Part shown: in pieces, positions 42,137 to 51,119 of the stretch
Layout: every line of letters begins with the position of its first letter
Position numbering within the stretch: the stretch's first letter is position 1
From: Deltaproteobacteria bacterium
Lineage (GTDB): Bacteria > Myxococcota_A > Polyangia > DRWM01 > JAAZOP01
Reading direction: 5' to 3'
NCBI GenBank assembly: GCA_016218815.1
Contig: JACRCX010000029.1
Span: 1 to 64,000, forward strand
Length of the DNA stretch: 64,000 bases
The notes under the pieces: generated by a model
Databases searched by the model: none
Told to the model about the DNA's origin: nothing
Seen by the model: the letters and a program-made list of their open reading frames with translations, nothing else
Program-made: the position numbers and the translations under genes

Positions 42137-43047
42137 AGTCCGAGCGGCTGCGTATCGGGACCCTCAAGCTCCGCAATCCGGTGCTCACCGCCTCGGGCAC
42201 CTGCGGCTACGGCCTGGAGCTGGCGCGCTATTTCGACATCGCCGTCCTGGGCGCCATCTGCACCAAGGGCCTGTCGCTCGAGCCGCGCAAGGGCAATCCT
42301 CCCCCGCGGACCTGCGAGACGCCCGCCGGGATGCTGAACTCGATCGGGCTGGCCAACGTCGGTGTCGAGGCCTTCGTGCGCGACAAGGTGCCCGACCTGC
42401 GCGCCGCCGGCGCCACCGTCATGGCCAACGTGCTCGGCACGAGTCCCGAGGAGTTCCATCGCATCGCCGCCCGGCTCGACGGCGTCGAGGGCGTCCATGC
42501 CCTCGAGCTGAACCTGTCCTGCCCCAACGTCAAGGAAGGCGGGCTCAAGATCGGGACCGATCCCGGCGGCGTGCGCGAGGCCGTGGCCGCCGCGCGCGCC
42601 GCGACGAAACGCCCGATTGTCGCCAAGCTCTCGCCGGAGACCGCGGATGTGTGCTCCCTGGCCCGCGCCGCGGCGGACGCCGGCGCCGACGCCGTCTCCG
42701 TGATGAACACCATCCGCGGCATGAGCATCGACATCCGCACGCGCCGGCCGAGGCTCGGCAACATCCTGGGCGGCCTGTCCGGACCCGCCATCCGACCCAT
42801 CGCCGTGCGGCTCGTCTTCGAGGTCTCCCGCGCCGTCTCCATCCCCGTCATCGGCGTCGGCGGGATCCTGCGCTGGGAGGACGCCGTGGAGATGATGCTC
42901 GCGGGGGCCACCGCGGTGCAGATCGGCACCGCCTCGTTCGTCAACCCTCGCGCCGCGCTCGACGTGCTCCAGGGCCTCGAAGCCTGGCGCCGCGCCCAGA
43001 AGTGCGGCTACGACGACATCATCGGCGCCGTCCGCATCGACTCGTAG
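42133..43047 (+). CDS. pyrD: Dihydroorotate dehydrogenase, class 1B catalytic subunit
   Basis: A 304-residue FMN-dependent TIM barrel that oxidises dihydroorotate to orotate. Features are the substrate-binding NSIGLANVG, the active-site Cys in ELNLSCPNV, VAKLSPE, VSVMNTIRGM, and GVGGILRWEDAVEMMLAGATAVQIGTA for the FMN phosphate. The presence of pyrK and the Cys base place it in class 1B (NAD-linked). The start is GTG 42133, overlapping the pyrK stop, so the two subunits are translationally coupled. Confidence 0.97.
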   Translation: MKSERLRIGTLKLRNPVLTASGTCGYGLELARYFDIAVLGAICTKGLSLEPRKGNPPPRTCETPAGMLNSIGLANVGVEAFVRDKVPDLRAAGATVMANVLGTSPEEFHRIAARLDGVEGVHALELNLSCPNVKEGGLKIGTDPGGVREAVAAARAATKRPIVAKLSPETADVCSLARAAADAGADAVSVMNTIRGMSIDIRTRRPRLGNILGGLSGPAIRPIAVRLVFEVSRAVSIPVIGVGGILRWEDAVEMMLAGATAVQIGTASFVNPRAALDVLQGLEAWRRAQKCGYDDIIGAVRIDS

Positions 43048-43065
43048 GGCAGCCCGGGGTCGGGT

Positions 43066-43389
43066 TCATCCCGCGCGCGCCGACAACGACACGAACAGGA
43101 ACGCGATGCTCAGCGCCAGCGACAGCCCTGTCGCGATGGCGAGCGGCACGAGCGCCCGAGCGCCCGCCCGCCGCGCCAGCGACGGCGAGAGCAGGAACGC
43201 CGCCACCGTCCCCCCCGCCGCCGTGAGGCGCAACCCCCAGTCGAACGCCGCCCCGCGCAGCGCCCCCGCGCGCTCCAGCCCCCACATCGCCACCAGCGCC
43301 GCCACGAAGGTCCAGAACGTCGTCAGCGCGATGACCAGCCGTCCGGCCCAAACCGCAGCATCCGTCCTCTCCGGCTCCAACTTCGCCAT
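43066..43389 (-). CDS. Small predicted membrane protein
   Basis: A 107-residue protein with three hydrophobic segments (about residues 15-38, 52-70 and 80-102) and a charged N terminus (MAKLEPERTD). No family is recognised. The minus-strand gene is convergent with pyrD (18-bp gap) and shows no clear ribosome site, so it is less certain than its neighbours, but the hydrophobic pattern is not typical of an antisense artefact. Confidence 0.55.
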   Translation of the reverse strand: MAKLEPERTDAAVWAGRLVIALTTFWTFVAALVAMWGLERAGALRGAAFDWGLRLTAAGGTVAAFLLSPSLARRAGARALVPLAIATGLSLALSIAFLFVSLSARAG

Positions 43390-43725
43390 CGCGAGGGGGA
43401 GTATGCCCGCCCGCCCTTGCCGGCCGCAACGGCCTCGTCGCGCTCGCTCGGCTTTCCGGAACCGGATGGGGAGAGGTGGGGATGTCGGCTGGGGAGGTGG
43501 TGAGGACGGATGGGGTCAGTTCGGCCGGCGGGAGGTCCCTGGCGCGGCGTCGGCCGCCGCGCCAGGGCATCTCCACCCGAACCCTCCCCACCTCTCCAGC
43601 CCACCTCTCCACCTCTCCCAAGTCGGCCCTTCGGCGCCCGAGTCTCGGCCGTGCACTGCCCGTTCCCACCGGTCGTGGTTTGATCCGTGGTTTCCCCTTT
43701 CCCTCTCCCCTGCTAGAACCGCCGT
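43390..43725. other. 336-bp non-coding gap with a hairpin repeat (family E)
   Basis: No convincing gene is present. A GC hairpin at 43543-43571 pairs CCTGGCGCGGCG with CGCCGCGCCAGG and is followed by GCATCTCCACCCGAACC, matching in part the right arm of the 46.5-kb structure. Around it run CCACCTCTCC and GGGGAGGTGG tracts. The lpxB GTG at 43726 has a TAGAAC hexamer at 43714-43719, so its message might be leaderless. Confidence 0.6.
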
Positions 43726-44913
43726 GTGCCCGCCGCCTCCCGCGCTCCCTTCCTCCTGGCATGCGCCGGCGACCCCTCCGGCGATCAGCTCGCCGCTCGC
43801 GCCGTCCAGACTTGGTTCGCCGCCCACCCGGACGGAGTCGTCGAGGGCTTCGGCGGCCCTGCTCTCGCCGCTGCCGGGCTGCGGACCCTCCCGACCCCCC
43901 TCCTTCCCTGGCCCTTCCCCTCCCCCACCGGTCTGTTGGAACCGCTCCGCGCCGTTCCTGCCCTCCTTGCCTGCGCCCACGCCTTCCTCCGTCGCGCCCG
44001 CGAAGCCCGGCCGCACGCCGCCCTCCTCGTCGACCTCCCCGACGTCAACCTGCCCCTCGGCCGTCGCCTCCGGACCCTCCACGTCCCGGTCCTCCAGGCC
44101 GTCGCACCCCAGACCTGGGCCTGGCGGCCCGGCCGCATCTCGGCGCTCCGCGACTCGTGCGACATCCTCGCCGTCATCCTCCCCTTCGAGGAAGGGTATT
44201 TCCGTTCCTTCGGCATCGATGCCCGCTACGTCGGCCACCCCCTGATCGAGAGGCTGGGGCCGCTCCGTGCCGCCGTGCCGCCGGCTCCGGCAGAAGCGAT
44301 CTCCCTCGCTCTCCTCCCGGGAAGCCGCCCCGAGCGCGTCCGCCACGTCCTGCCGGCCTTGCTGGCCGGCGCACGCGAGGCGGAGAAGCACGGCGGCTTG
44401 GACTCGGTCGTCGTCTCGCGCGCCCCCGCCGTCGACCGGAGCATGGTCGCCGCGGCCATCGGCGCCGCCCGCATCCCCGTGCCGGTCCACCTTGCGGAGG
44501 GCCCCGCGGTGCCCGCACCGTCCGGCGGCCTGACCTTCACCGGCGCCTCCCCCGGCATCCGCCCCGCCTCCCAGGTCTGGGTCGCGGCCGGAACCGCATC
44601 GCTCGAGATCGCCGCGGCCGGCATTCCTGCCTGCGTCGCCTACCGCACCGGGACCCTCGGCTTCGCTATCGCGCGGCGGCTCGTTCGCGGCCGCTGGGCG
44701 GGTCTGGCCAACCGGCTGCTCGGACGCGAAGTGCAGCCCGAGCTGCTCCAGGACGATCTGTCCCCCTCCCGCCTGGCCGGCATGTTCGAACATCTGCGCG
44801 TGCCGGAGGCGTTCCGGTCGGCCGCGGACGCGGCGTCGGAACTCCGCGCGTTGCTCGGTGGGCCCGGCTTTTCCCGGAATCTGGCCGCGCTGGTCGACGA
44901 GGTCGGGAGGTGA
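43726..44913 (+). CDS. lpxB: Lipid-A-disaccharide synthase
   Basis: A 395-residue peripheral membrane glycosyltransferase (GT19) that joins UDP-diacylglucosamine and lipid X in lipid A synthesis. Signatures are the N-terminal CAGDPSGDQLAARAV, VDLPDVNLPLGRRL, VAPQTWAWRPGRI, YVGHPLIERL, LLPGSRPERVRHVLP and the nucleotide-binding AAGTASLEIAAAGIPACVAYR. Length is close to E. coli LpxB (382). The start is GTG 43726. It indicates a Gram-negative outer membrane. Its stop overlaps the start of the next gene. Other lpx genes are not in the window. Confidence 0.93.
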   Translation: MPAASRAPFLLACAGDPSGDQLAARAVQTWFAAHPDGVVEGFGGPALAAAGLRTLPTPLLPWPFPSPTGLLEPLRAVPALLACAHAFLRRAREARPHAALLVDLPDVNLPLGRRLRTLHVPVLQAVAPQTWAWRPGRISALRDSCDILAVILPFEEGYFRSFGIDARYVGHPLIERLGPLRAAVPPAPAEAISLALLPGSRPERVRHVLPALLAGAREAEKHGGLDSVVVSRAPAVDRSMVAAAIGAARIPVPVHLAEGPAVPAPSGGLTFTGASPGIRPASQVWVAAGTASLEIAAAGIPACVAYRTGTLGFAIARRLVRGRWAGLANRLLGREVQPELLQDDLSPSRLAGMFEHLRVPEAFRSAADAASELRALLGGPGFSRNLAALVDEVGR

Positions 44914-46550
44914 ACGGAACCGGGCCGGCGGCGCTCGACTCCACCGCGGCGCCGGCTCCCGGCGCCTTCGTCCGCCGCGCCGTCTGGCTGGTCGCGATCG
45001 TCGACGTCATCCGGCTCGTCGGCGCCATCCCGCTGGGGCTCGGCGACGCCGAGGCGCTCTACGCCTGCTACGCGAACCACCTCCAGGGCGGGTACCTCGA
45101 CCATCCGCCGCTGATCGGCTGGCTCGACGCCGCCGTCCTCTCCGTCTGCCCCGGCGCCTTCGCGCTCCGCCTGCTGGCACTCGGACTGTTCACCCTCTCG
45201 GCCTGGCTCCTCTTCCGGCTCGCGCGGACGCTGTTCGACGATGCCGCTGCGTTCTGGGCGGTCGCGATCCTGTGCGTCCTGCCCGTCTTCCACCTCGGCG
45301 GCCTTGCCGCCGCGCCGGACGCGCCGCTCGTCCCCCTGTGGCTCGCGACGCTTCTGGCGGCGTGGCACGCCTGGAAGCGGCAGCGCGAGTCGCGTCCGCC
45401 GTCGTGGGGCTGGGTGCTGTCGCGCGCGGTCGGCCTGGGCGCGTTGCTCGGCGCCGCGTTCCTCGCCAAGTACTCCGCCCTGGCCCTGGCCCCGGTCCTC
45501 TGCTGGGCGGCCTGGCCGCTGCCGCCGGCCCGACGGTGGGCGGCCTGGCTCGCCGGAGCCGTCGCCGCCGCGGCCGTCGCCACGCCCGTCATCGCCTGGA
45601 ACGCCGCCCACGGCTTCGCGTCGGTCCTCCATCGCTTCGTCTGGTCGCAGCCCGATCCCGGCGCGTCGCTGCGCAACGCCGGTGCGCTGGTCGGCGGACA
45701 GCTCCTGTACCTTTCGCCCGTCGCCGCCGTCGCCCTCGGCTGGATGGTCGTGCGCGCCTGGAAGCGCCGTGGCGAGTCGCCCGTGCGGTTCTGCCTGGTC
45801 GCGAGCCTCGTCCCCTTCGCCATCCTCGCCGCGATCTGCGTCTGGAGCCGCGTGGCCGAGCCGCATTGGCCCCTGCCCGCGATCCTCGCCCTGCTTCCCC
45901 TGGCCGGCCACGCCGCGTCCGTCGCGGTCGGCAGGACGCGCCGCGTCGTCCGCGTCGCCCTCGGCGTCGCCGTCGCCTTCGACGCCGCCGTCTATCTCGC
46001 CGTGCTGACGCCGCTCCTGCCCGCGCTCGTCCCCGAGCCGCTCTACGTCGCCCGGTACGACATCGTCAACGAGCTGTACGGCTGGGACCGCGTCGCCGAT
46101 GCCGTCCGGCGCCGCGTGCCCGCGGGCGGCGTGGTCGTGGCCGGCCACTACACGATGTGCGCGCAGCTCGAGTGGAACCTGCGGGGCACGGGCATCCCGG
46201 TAGCCTGTTGGACCTGCACTCCGACCGACTTCGATCTCTGGGCCCCCGGCGCCGAGACGACGCGCGGCCGCCCCGTGCTCTTCGTCTCCGACGAGCGCTA
46301 CCCGGATCGCCCCCCTGCTGCCAGTCCCCAAGCCCGCCCTGAGCGTGCCGAGGGACCCCCAGTCCCCAACCCCCCGACCGTGTCCGTAAGGCGCGGTGGA
46401 ACGGAGATTCGGCGCTTCGTCCTGACGGACTACGCTGCCGGCGAGGTGCGCTGGCCGCGGCGTGTGGCTGGGTGCACCCCCCCAAGTGGGGGTGATGTGC
46501 CTGGAGGCAGGGAGGGGAGGGGAGAGCGCGGAGATCGGATTCACCGCTGA
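44910..46550 (+). CDS. Family 39 glycosyltransferase (ArnT/PMT-like) integral membrane protein
   Basis: A 546-residue polytopic protein with about ten hydrophobic segments up to about residue 380 and the family motif pattern near the N terminus: an acidic GDAEALYACYA first loop and YLDHPPLIGWL. It probably transfers a sugar from a polyprenyl phosphate carrier onto lipid A or another envelope acceptor. GTG 44910 overlaps the lpxB stop (GTGA) and suggests cotranscription with lpxB. The natural C terminus seems to lie near VLTDYAAGEVRW; beyond about residue 510 the frame runs through low-complexity and repeat sequence and uses a stop inside the family A repeat at 46548. A palindromic repeat at 46337 adds an internal loop. 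Confidence 0.88.
   Translation: MNGTGPAALDSTAAPAPGAFVRRAVWLVAIVDVIRLVGAIPLGLGDAEALYACYANHLQGGYLDHPPLIGWLDAAVLSVCPGAFALRLLALGLFTLSAWLLFRLARTLFDDAAAFWAVAILCVLPVFHLGGLAAAPDAPLVPLWLATLLAAWHAWKRQRESRPPSWGWVLSRAVGLGALLGAAFLAKYSALALAPVLCWAAWPLPPARRWAAWLAGAVAAAAVATPVIAWNAAHGFASVLHRFVWSQPDPGASLRNAGALVGGQLLYLSPVAAVALGWMVVRAWKRRGESPVRFCLVASLVPFAILAAICVWSRVAEPHWPLPAILALLPLAGHAASVAVGRTRRVVRVALGVAVAFDAAVYLAVLTPLLPALVPEPLYVARYDIVNELYGWDRVADAVRRRVPAGGVVVAGHYTMCAQLEWNLRGTGIPVACWTCTPTDFDLWAPGAETTRGRPVLFVSDERYPDRPPAASPQARPERAEGPPVPNPPTVSVRRGGTEIRRFVLTDYAAGEVRWPRRVAGCTPPSGGDVPGGREGRGERGDRIHR
46337..46354. repeat. Palindromic repeat family G inside the glycosyltransferase gene
   Basis: CCCTGAGCGTGCCGAGGG, flanked on both sides by CCCCAGTCCCCAA-like copies (AGTCCCCAAG before and CAGTCCCCAAC after). 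It is related to the element in lpdA at 23886. It is read in frame as ARPERAEGP. Confidence 0.7.
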
Positions 46551-47036
46551 GACGCTGAGGACGCTGAGAGGAACGCTGAGAGGGGAAGGAAGGGCGGGCC
46601 AGAGGGAACGAGTGGTGGAGGAACGGGGTGTTGAAGCCGTGTCGCGGCGAGGCGCCGCGCCACGGACTCCTCCGTCGCCGACTTCGATACCGCAGGGCAG
46701 ATTCCGGTGGCACGACAGGTCGATGGATGAGGCGATCGTCTTGGCTCGGGGCCATCGTCAACCCGGGCGGACGTACTGAGGCCTTGCAGCCGCATCGGCT
46801 ACGGGAACTCTTCCGGGCAGGAATCTGGACGAGGGATCCCGCGGGCCCGCGCTCCGTGGCACGGGTCCGAAGGCTGCGGCGGGAGAGTCCCCGGCGCGGC
46901 GCCTCGCCGCGCCGGGGCATCCGAACCCCGATCCTCCAGCGCAGGCCCCCCGCCCCGCCTTGCCCTTGCCCTTCCTTCCCCTCTCAGCGTTTGTCTCGGC
47001 GTCCTCAGCGTCTCAGCGGTAAGTCGGCCGCTCTCC
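46521..47036. repeat. Composite inverted repeat, two ~150-bp arms around ~210 bp
   Basis: The left arm (46521-46674) and the reverse complement of the right arm (46881-47036) share in the same order GAGAGCGG, ACCGCTGAGACGCTGAGGAC, an AACGCTGAGAGGGGAAGG stretch, a CGGGGT core, the GGCGAGGCGCCGCGCC hairpin and GGACTC. Parts of it occur alone at 4423 and 43543. The arrangement resembles a miniature mobile element or two opposite insertions of one element. No transposase is encoded inside. Confidence 0.7.
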
Positions 47037-47235
47037 GTGCCCTCATCCCTCTCCGCGCCTTCTCCCCCCGGACGCGATGGCATGGCGGCCGAGTCACCCG
47101 CCGCGAGGTCCATCCCCGCAGTACGGGACACACCTCGCGCGGCTTGCGGCGAAGCGACATCCGCGTCAAACTAGCGCTTCAGCCCGCGCAAGTTCGTTGC
47201 CGGACTCGCGGGTTCGGGCGGAAAGGGGACATGCG
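46551..47235. other. 685-bp stretch without a convincing gene
   Basis: Apart from the inverted arms described above, the central 46675-46880 segment and 47037-47235 contain only short, biased open frames with no start signal or recognisable product. A ribosome site AAGGGG at 47223-47228 belongs to the next gene. Confidence 0.6.
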
Positions 47236-48378
47236 ATGCGGAAATCGGGTCTTCTCGGAGCCGGGGCGGTGCTGCTCGTGCTGCTGGGCTGCGGCCCGTC
47301 CGCGGACGATCCGTGTTCGCCCGTGTGCGGCAGGGGGTTCGAGTGCTACTTCGGAGTCTGCGTACCGGCTTCGGAAGCCGATACGAGCGACGGCGGGGAC
47401 GACGGCACGGTGGAGATTGCGGACGACGGCTCGGACGACGCCGCGGACGACGGGACGCCGCCTGCGGCCGGGAAGCTCGATCTGCTCTTCGTCATCGACA
47501 ACTCGTCTTCCATGGGAACCAAGCAGGCCGATCTGATGGCCAACTTCCCCGCGCTGGTCGACGCGCTCTTCGACCCGGCCATCGGGGCCGTGACCGATCT
47601 CAACGTCGGCGTCATCTCGACCGATATGGGCGTCGGCGGATTCACCGTCCCCACCTGCTCCGGCAACGACGACGGCGTGCTGCTGCACGACCCCCGACCC
47701 GGCGTGCCGGGTTGCGCGCCGTCCTACGACTCCTTCCTGCACGCCGGCACCGCCGACCACGGCTCCGCCTTCGCCTCCTCCTTCGCCTGCATCGCCACCC
47801 TGGGCACCAACGGGTGCGGCTTCGAACAGCCCTTCGCCGCCGCCGGCAAGGCCCTCACCGTGCACAGCCGCTCGGGCGGCGCGAACGCCGGCTTCCTCCG
47901 GTCCGATTCCGCGCTCGGCGTCATCATCCTCTCCGACGAGAACGACTGCTCCGCGTCCGACGCGTCCCTCTTCGACCCGATGGGGCCGGACGAGCTGCGG
48001 CTGCGCTGCGTCAATCACGCGTCCGAGCTGACCCCCGTGGGCGCCACCGCCGACATGCTGCGCGGCCTGCGGCCCGGCGGGCGCCTCGCCGTCGGCCTGC
48101 TCGTCGGCGTCCCTCCCTCGGTCGGCATCTGCAACAACACCGGCGACGTCATCTCCCCGTGCCTGTCCGAGCCCACGATGCACGAGGAGGTCGAGCCCGC
48201 GACCGGCAGCGTCCGCCTCGTCTGCGGCGCCACCGCCGCCGAGGGCGCCACGCCCGGCGTGCGTCATGTCCAGCTCGCGAGCGACCTCGGTGCTCGAGCC
48301 GTCGTCCGCTCGATCTGCGACCCGCGGTACGACACGTTCTTCGAACAGTTCGCCCGGATGGCGCGCTCGGCGCCGTAG
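47236..48378 (+). CDS. Von Willebrand A domain lipoprotein
   Basis: A 380-residue lipoprotein (lipobox VLLGC, Cys19) with a Cys-rich stretch (PCSPVCGRGFECYFGVC), an Asp-rich linker and a VWA domain from about residue 78. The MIDAS-type motif is FVIDNSSSMG, followed by VGVISTDMG and ILSDENDCSASD. Proteins of this type are abundant on Myxococcota surfaces and are thought to mediate adhesion or protein-protein contact. ATG 47236 has AAGGGG at good spacing; the earlier ATG at 47231 is out of frame. It is followed after 47 bp by the large esterase lipoprotein gene, probably in one transcript. Confidence 0.88.
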   Translation: MRKSGLLGAGAVLLVLLGCGPSADDPCSPVCGRGFECYFGVCVPASEADTSDGGDDGTVEIADDGSDDAADDGTPPAAGKLDLLFVIDNSSSMGTKQADLMANFPALVDALFDPAIGAVTDLNVGVISTDMGVGGFTVPTCSGNDDGVLLHDPRPGVPGCAPSYDSFLHAGTADHGSAFASSFACIATLGTNGCGFEQPFAAAGKALTVHSRSGGANAGFLRSDSALGVIILSDENDCSASDASLFDPMGPDELRLRCVNHASELTPVGATADMLRGLRPGGRLAVGLLVGVPPSVGICNNTGDVISPCLSEPTMHEEVEPATGSVRLVCGATAAEGATPGVRHVQLASDLGARAVVRSICDPRYDTFFEQFARMARSAP

Positions 48379-48425
48379 CTTGGCCCCGCGCCGGCCCAGG
48401 CCGGCCGGCGGGAGGAGGAGGTCGG

Positions 48426-51098
48426 ATGCGCAGGATCGGTTGGCTCGCGTTGTGGGCGTTGCTCGGTGCAGGTTCGGTCGCCTCCTGCGGCGACGACTCG
48501 TCCGTCGCGGACGCCGCGGACGCCCCGGACGGCGACGGAACGGACGGCGACGGCGAGGGCGGCCTCGAGATGATCGGCGGACTCCGGGCGGAACCCGCGT
48601 TCGTCGGCCTCCAGCTCGGCGAGAGCCGCACCGTGCGCATCTGGGTCGAACACCCGCCGGCCGCTCCGATCACGCTCGATGTGGGCGCCGCGCCCTCCGG
48701 CCTGGTGACCGTCCCGGCCTCGCTCGACGTCCCCACCGACGGCTGGCATGTCGACCTCACCGTGGAAGGCGACGCGCTCGGCACCGCCACGGTCACGGTC
48801 GCCTACGGCACCCGGACGACCACCGTCACCGCGGACGTCGTCTCGCCGGAGGTCGAGTGCGCCGGTGAGGGCGCCGGCAACCTCGCCCGCGGCGGAACCG
48901 TCGCCGGCACCGGCGGCCTCGCGGACGCCTCCGTGTCGATGCCGCCCGACGACACCCTCACGGCGCTCGACGTCACCATCGGCTGCGCCGAGGACATCGT
49001 GTCCACGGGCTACACGGCCGCCGGCCCCGCCGTCGCCTTCGGCCCCGTGCGCCGCTTCCTGCGCGAGCTGGCCTTCTCGATCCCGCTCAAGGTCGGGCTG
49101 CTCCCCGAGGCGGTGGCGGTCGGCAACGTCGCCATCTTCTACTCCGACGGCGTCCACCCCGCCCGGATCGTCCCCTTCGCCTCGACCTGGATCCAGGGCG
49201 CCCCCGGCGGCGGGAAGCTCACCTTCGCCTCGACCCGCCTCGGCACCTTCCAGGCCGCCTACGAGACCGCCGCCGGAACCCGTACCCGCACCCGCCACTG
49301 GACCTACAAGGGCATCGTCGGCGTCTCCATGGGCGGCGGCGGCGCCGGCTACGTCGGGCTGCGGCAGCCCGACCGCTTCGACTTCGTCTCGCCCCTCGGC
49401 GGTCCGCTCAATTGGACCCAGATGATGCACTACGTCGAGACCTACTACCTCGGCGGCTTCTGCACCGCCTCGCCCGACGACGCCGGCGACGTCGGCGACC
49501 ACTGCGAGCCGCCGCCGCCCACGCAGCTCTTCGAGCGCACGGAGACCTTCGAGAACTGGTACTACCCCGACGGGCGCGACGGCCAGGGTGGGACGTTCGA
49601 CCGCCGCGAGTACTGCCAGATCTTCCGCGACATGGCCCTCGCCTTCGGCAACCCCGGCCTGTTCAACGAGGACTCCGTCTACCTCCCTCCGGGCGTCCCG
49701 CTGTCGTGGTGGTCGATGAGCGAGGCCGAGCGTTGCTCCAATCCGGTCACCCTCGACGAGTTCTACGACGACGAGTACAACCCCGACGGGTCGCTGCCCG
49801 TGATCACCTTCTGCGACGGCGCCGAGATCCCCGGCGACCACGGCCGCTGGGACCCCGAGGGCGTGAACGACTATCCGCTCGACGTCGGCGTCGCGGTCGA
49901 CGTCGACGGCGACACGATCCGCGATCCCGGCGAGCCGGTGATCCGCAGCGGCCACGAGCCTTATGACGACTTCGGCATCGACAACGTCGCCAGCGCCCTC
50001 GAGACCGGCTACGACCCGCTCGACGACCCCGACCCCGCCGGTGACGATTTCGACTACCAGTTCAACCCCGACGGCACCGAGGGCAACTGGCTGTGGGACG
50101 GACCGCAGGGGACGGAACCCGGCGAGTGGTGGGAAGACTTCGGCCTGGACGGCGTGGCCGGCACGCCGCAGCAGCCGGACGGCTACGACTGGGGCGAGGG
50201 CGACGGCGAGTACAACGAATCGCCGCACTTCCAGGACTACCTCGCCCACGACGGCTACACCCTGCTCCGCGAGATGCCCGACGAGCAGCTCGATCGCATC
50301 GAGGTCCTCGCCGACGCCGGCGTCCACGACCTGTTCCCCTTCGTCGTGGGCGAGGATGCCATGATGGCCGCGCTCACCGCCCGCGGTCGCGTCGTGCGCT
50401 ACTACAACGACTTCAGCTCCGTGTACGGCGTGCCCTACGCCGACGAGATGCTCGACCCCGTGAAGATCAACTTCCGCACCCTCGGCCGCAACACCATGAT
50501 CCGCTACGGCAACCCCGACGCCGGCGAGGCCCAGCTCGCGCGCGGCGACGGCGGCCACGTCGGAACCGTCACGCAGGTGATCAATCGCCTCGCCTACGCC
50601 ACCTTCGCCATGTCCGCCCGCTGGCCCGGCGGCGACCGGCAGGGCCACGCCGCCGACGTCGATACCATGTTCTATGTCGATGACTGGGCCAGCCCTTCCA
50701 CCGGCCGCGTCTCCCCCTTCGGCCTCATCCTCCCCCCCGGCTACAGCGACCCGTCCTACGCCGACACCCGCTACCCGGTCGTCTTCTTCCTCCACGGGTA
50801 CGGCCAGAAGCCGGAGGACATGGTCGCCAGCGCCATCATCTTCCAGAACTGGATGATCTCGCCCTCCCTCCCCGAGGACCTGCGCATGCAGAAGCTGATC
50901 ATGGTCTTCCCCGACGGCCGGTGCCGCTCCGACGAGAGCCTCCCCGACCCTCAGCAGGAGTGCATCCGCGGCACCTTCTACGCCGACTCCGTCCGCCCCG
51001 ACGGTCCCCAGATGGAGACCATCCTCTTCGAGCTGATGGACTACATCGACGCCAACTACCGCACCAAGGCGCCTGAAGATTTGCCGGAGACGTACTGA
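48426..51098 (+). CDS. Large lipoprotein esterase with permuted order of hydrolase motifs
   Basis: An 890-residue lipoprotein (lipobox SVASC, Cys21) with a GGAGGAGGAGG ribosome site. After beta-rich N-terminal domains, a nucleophile elbow of esterase D type occurs at GVSMGGGGAGYVGL (Ser301), followed by RFDFVSPLGGPL. The strand and oxyanion loop that normally come before it (YPVVFFLHGYGQ, from about residue 785) are near the C terminus, followed by MVFPDGRC and the helix METILFELMDYIDANYRT, which in ordinary family members leads straight into the nucleophile elbow. The order suggests a circular permutation. Between them is a 430-residue Asp/Tyr-rich insert with calcium-binding-like loops (VDVDGDTIRDPGEP). 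The substrate is unknown. Confidence 0.85.
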   Translation: MRRIGWLALWALLGAGSVASCGDDSSVADAADAPDGDGTDGDGEGGLEMIGGLRAEPAFVGLQLGESRTVRIWVEHPPAAPITLDVGAAPSGLVTVPASLDVPTDGWHVDLTVEGDALGTATVTVAYGTRTTTVTADVVSPEVECAGEGAGNLARGGTVAGTGGLADASVSMPPDDTLTALDVTIGCAEDIVSTGYTAAGPAVAFGPVRRFLRELAFSIPLKVGLLPEAVAVGNVAIFYSDGVHPARIVPFASTWIQGAPGGGKLTFASTRLGTFQAAYETAAGTRTRTRHWTYKGIVGVSMGGGGAGYVGLRQPDRFDFVSPLGGPLNWTQMMHYVETYYLGGFCTASPDDAGDVGDHCEPPPPTQLFERTETFENWYYPDGRDGQGGTFDRREYCQIFRDMALAFGNPGLFNEDSVYLPPGVPLSWWSMSEAERCSNPVTLDEFYDDEYNPDGSLPVITFCDGAEIPGDHGRWDPEGVNDYPLDVGVAVDVDGDTIRDPGEPVIRSGHEPYDDFGIDNVASALETGYDPLDDPDPAGDDFDYQFNPDGTEGNWLWDGPQGTEPGEWWEDFGLDGVAGTPQQPDGYDWGEGDGEYNESPHFQDYLAHDGYTLLREMPDEQLDRIEVLADAGVHDLFPFVVGEDAMMAALTARGRVVRYYNDFSSVYGVPYADEMLDPVKINFRTLGRNTMIRYGNPDAGEAQLARGDGGHVGTVTQVINRLAYATFAMSARWPGGDRQGHAADVDTMFYVDDWASPSTGRVSPFGLILPPGYSDPSYADTRYPVVFFLHGYGQKPEDMVASAIIFQNWMISPSLPEDLRMQKLIMVFPDGRCRSDESLPDPQQECIRGTFYADSVRPDGPQMETILFELMDYIDANYRTKAPEDLPETY

Positions 51099-51119
51099 GG
51101 AAAAGAGGCTCGCGGCGGG

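Noticed and set aside
46628-47536. A plus-strand open frame in the 46.5-47.2 kb gap
   Set aside because: It runs through repeat arms and into the VWA lipoprotein gene in the wrong frame; no start signal or domain.
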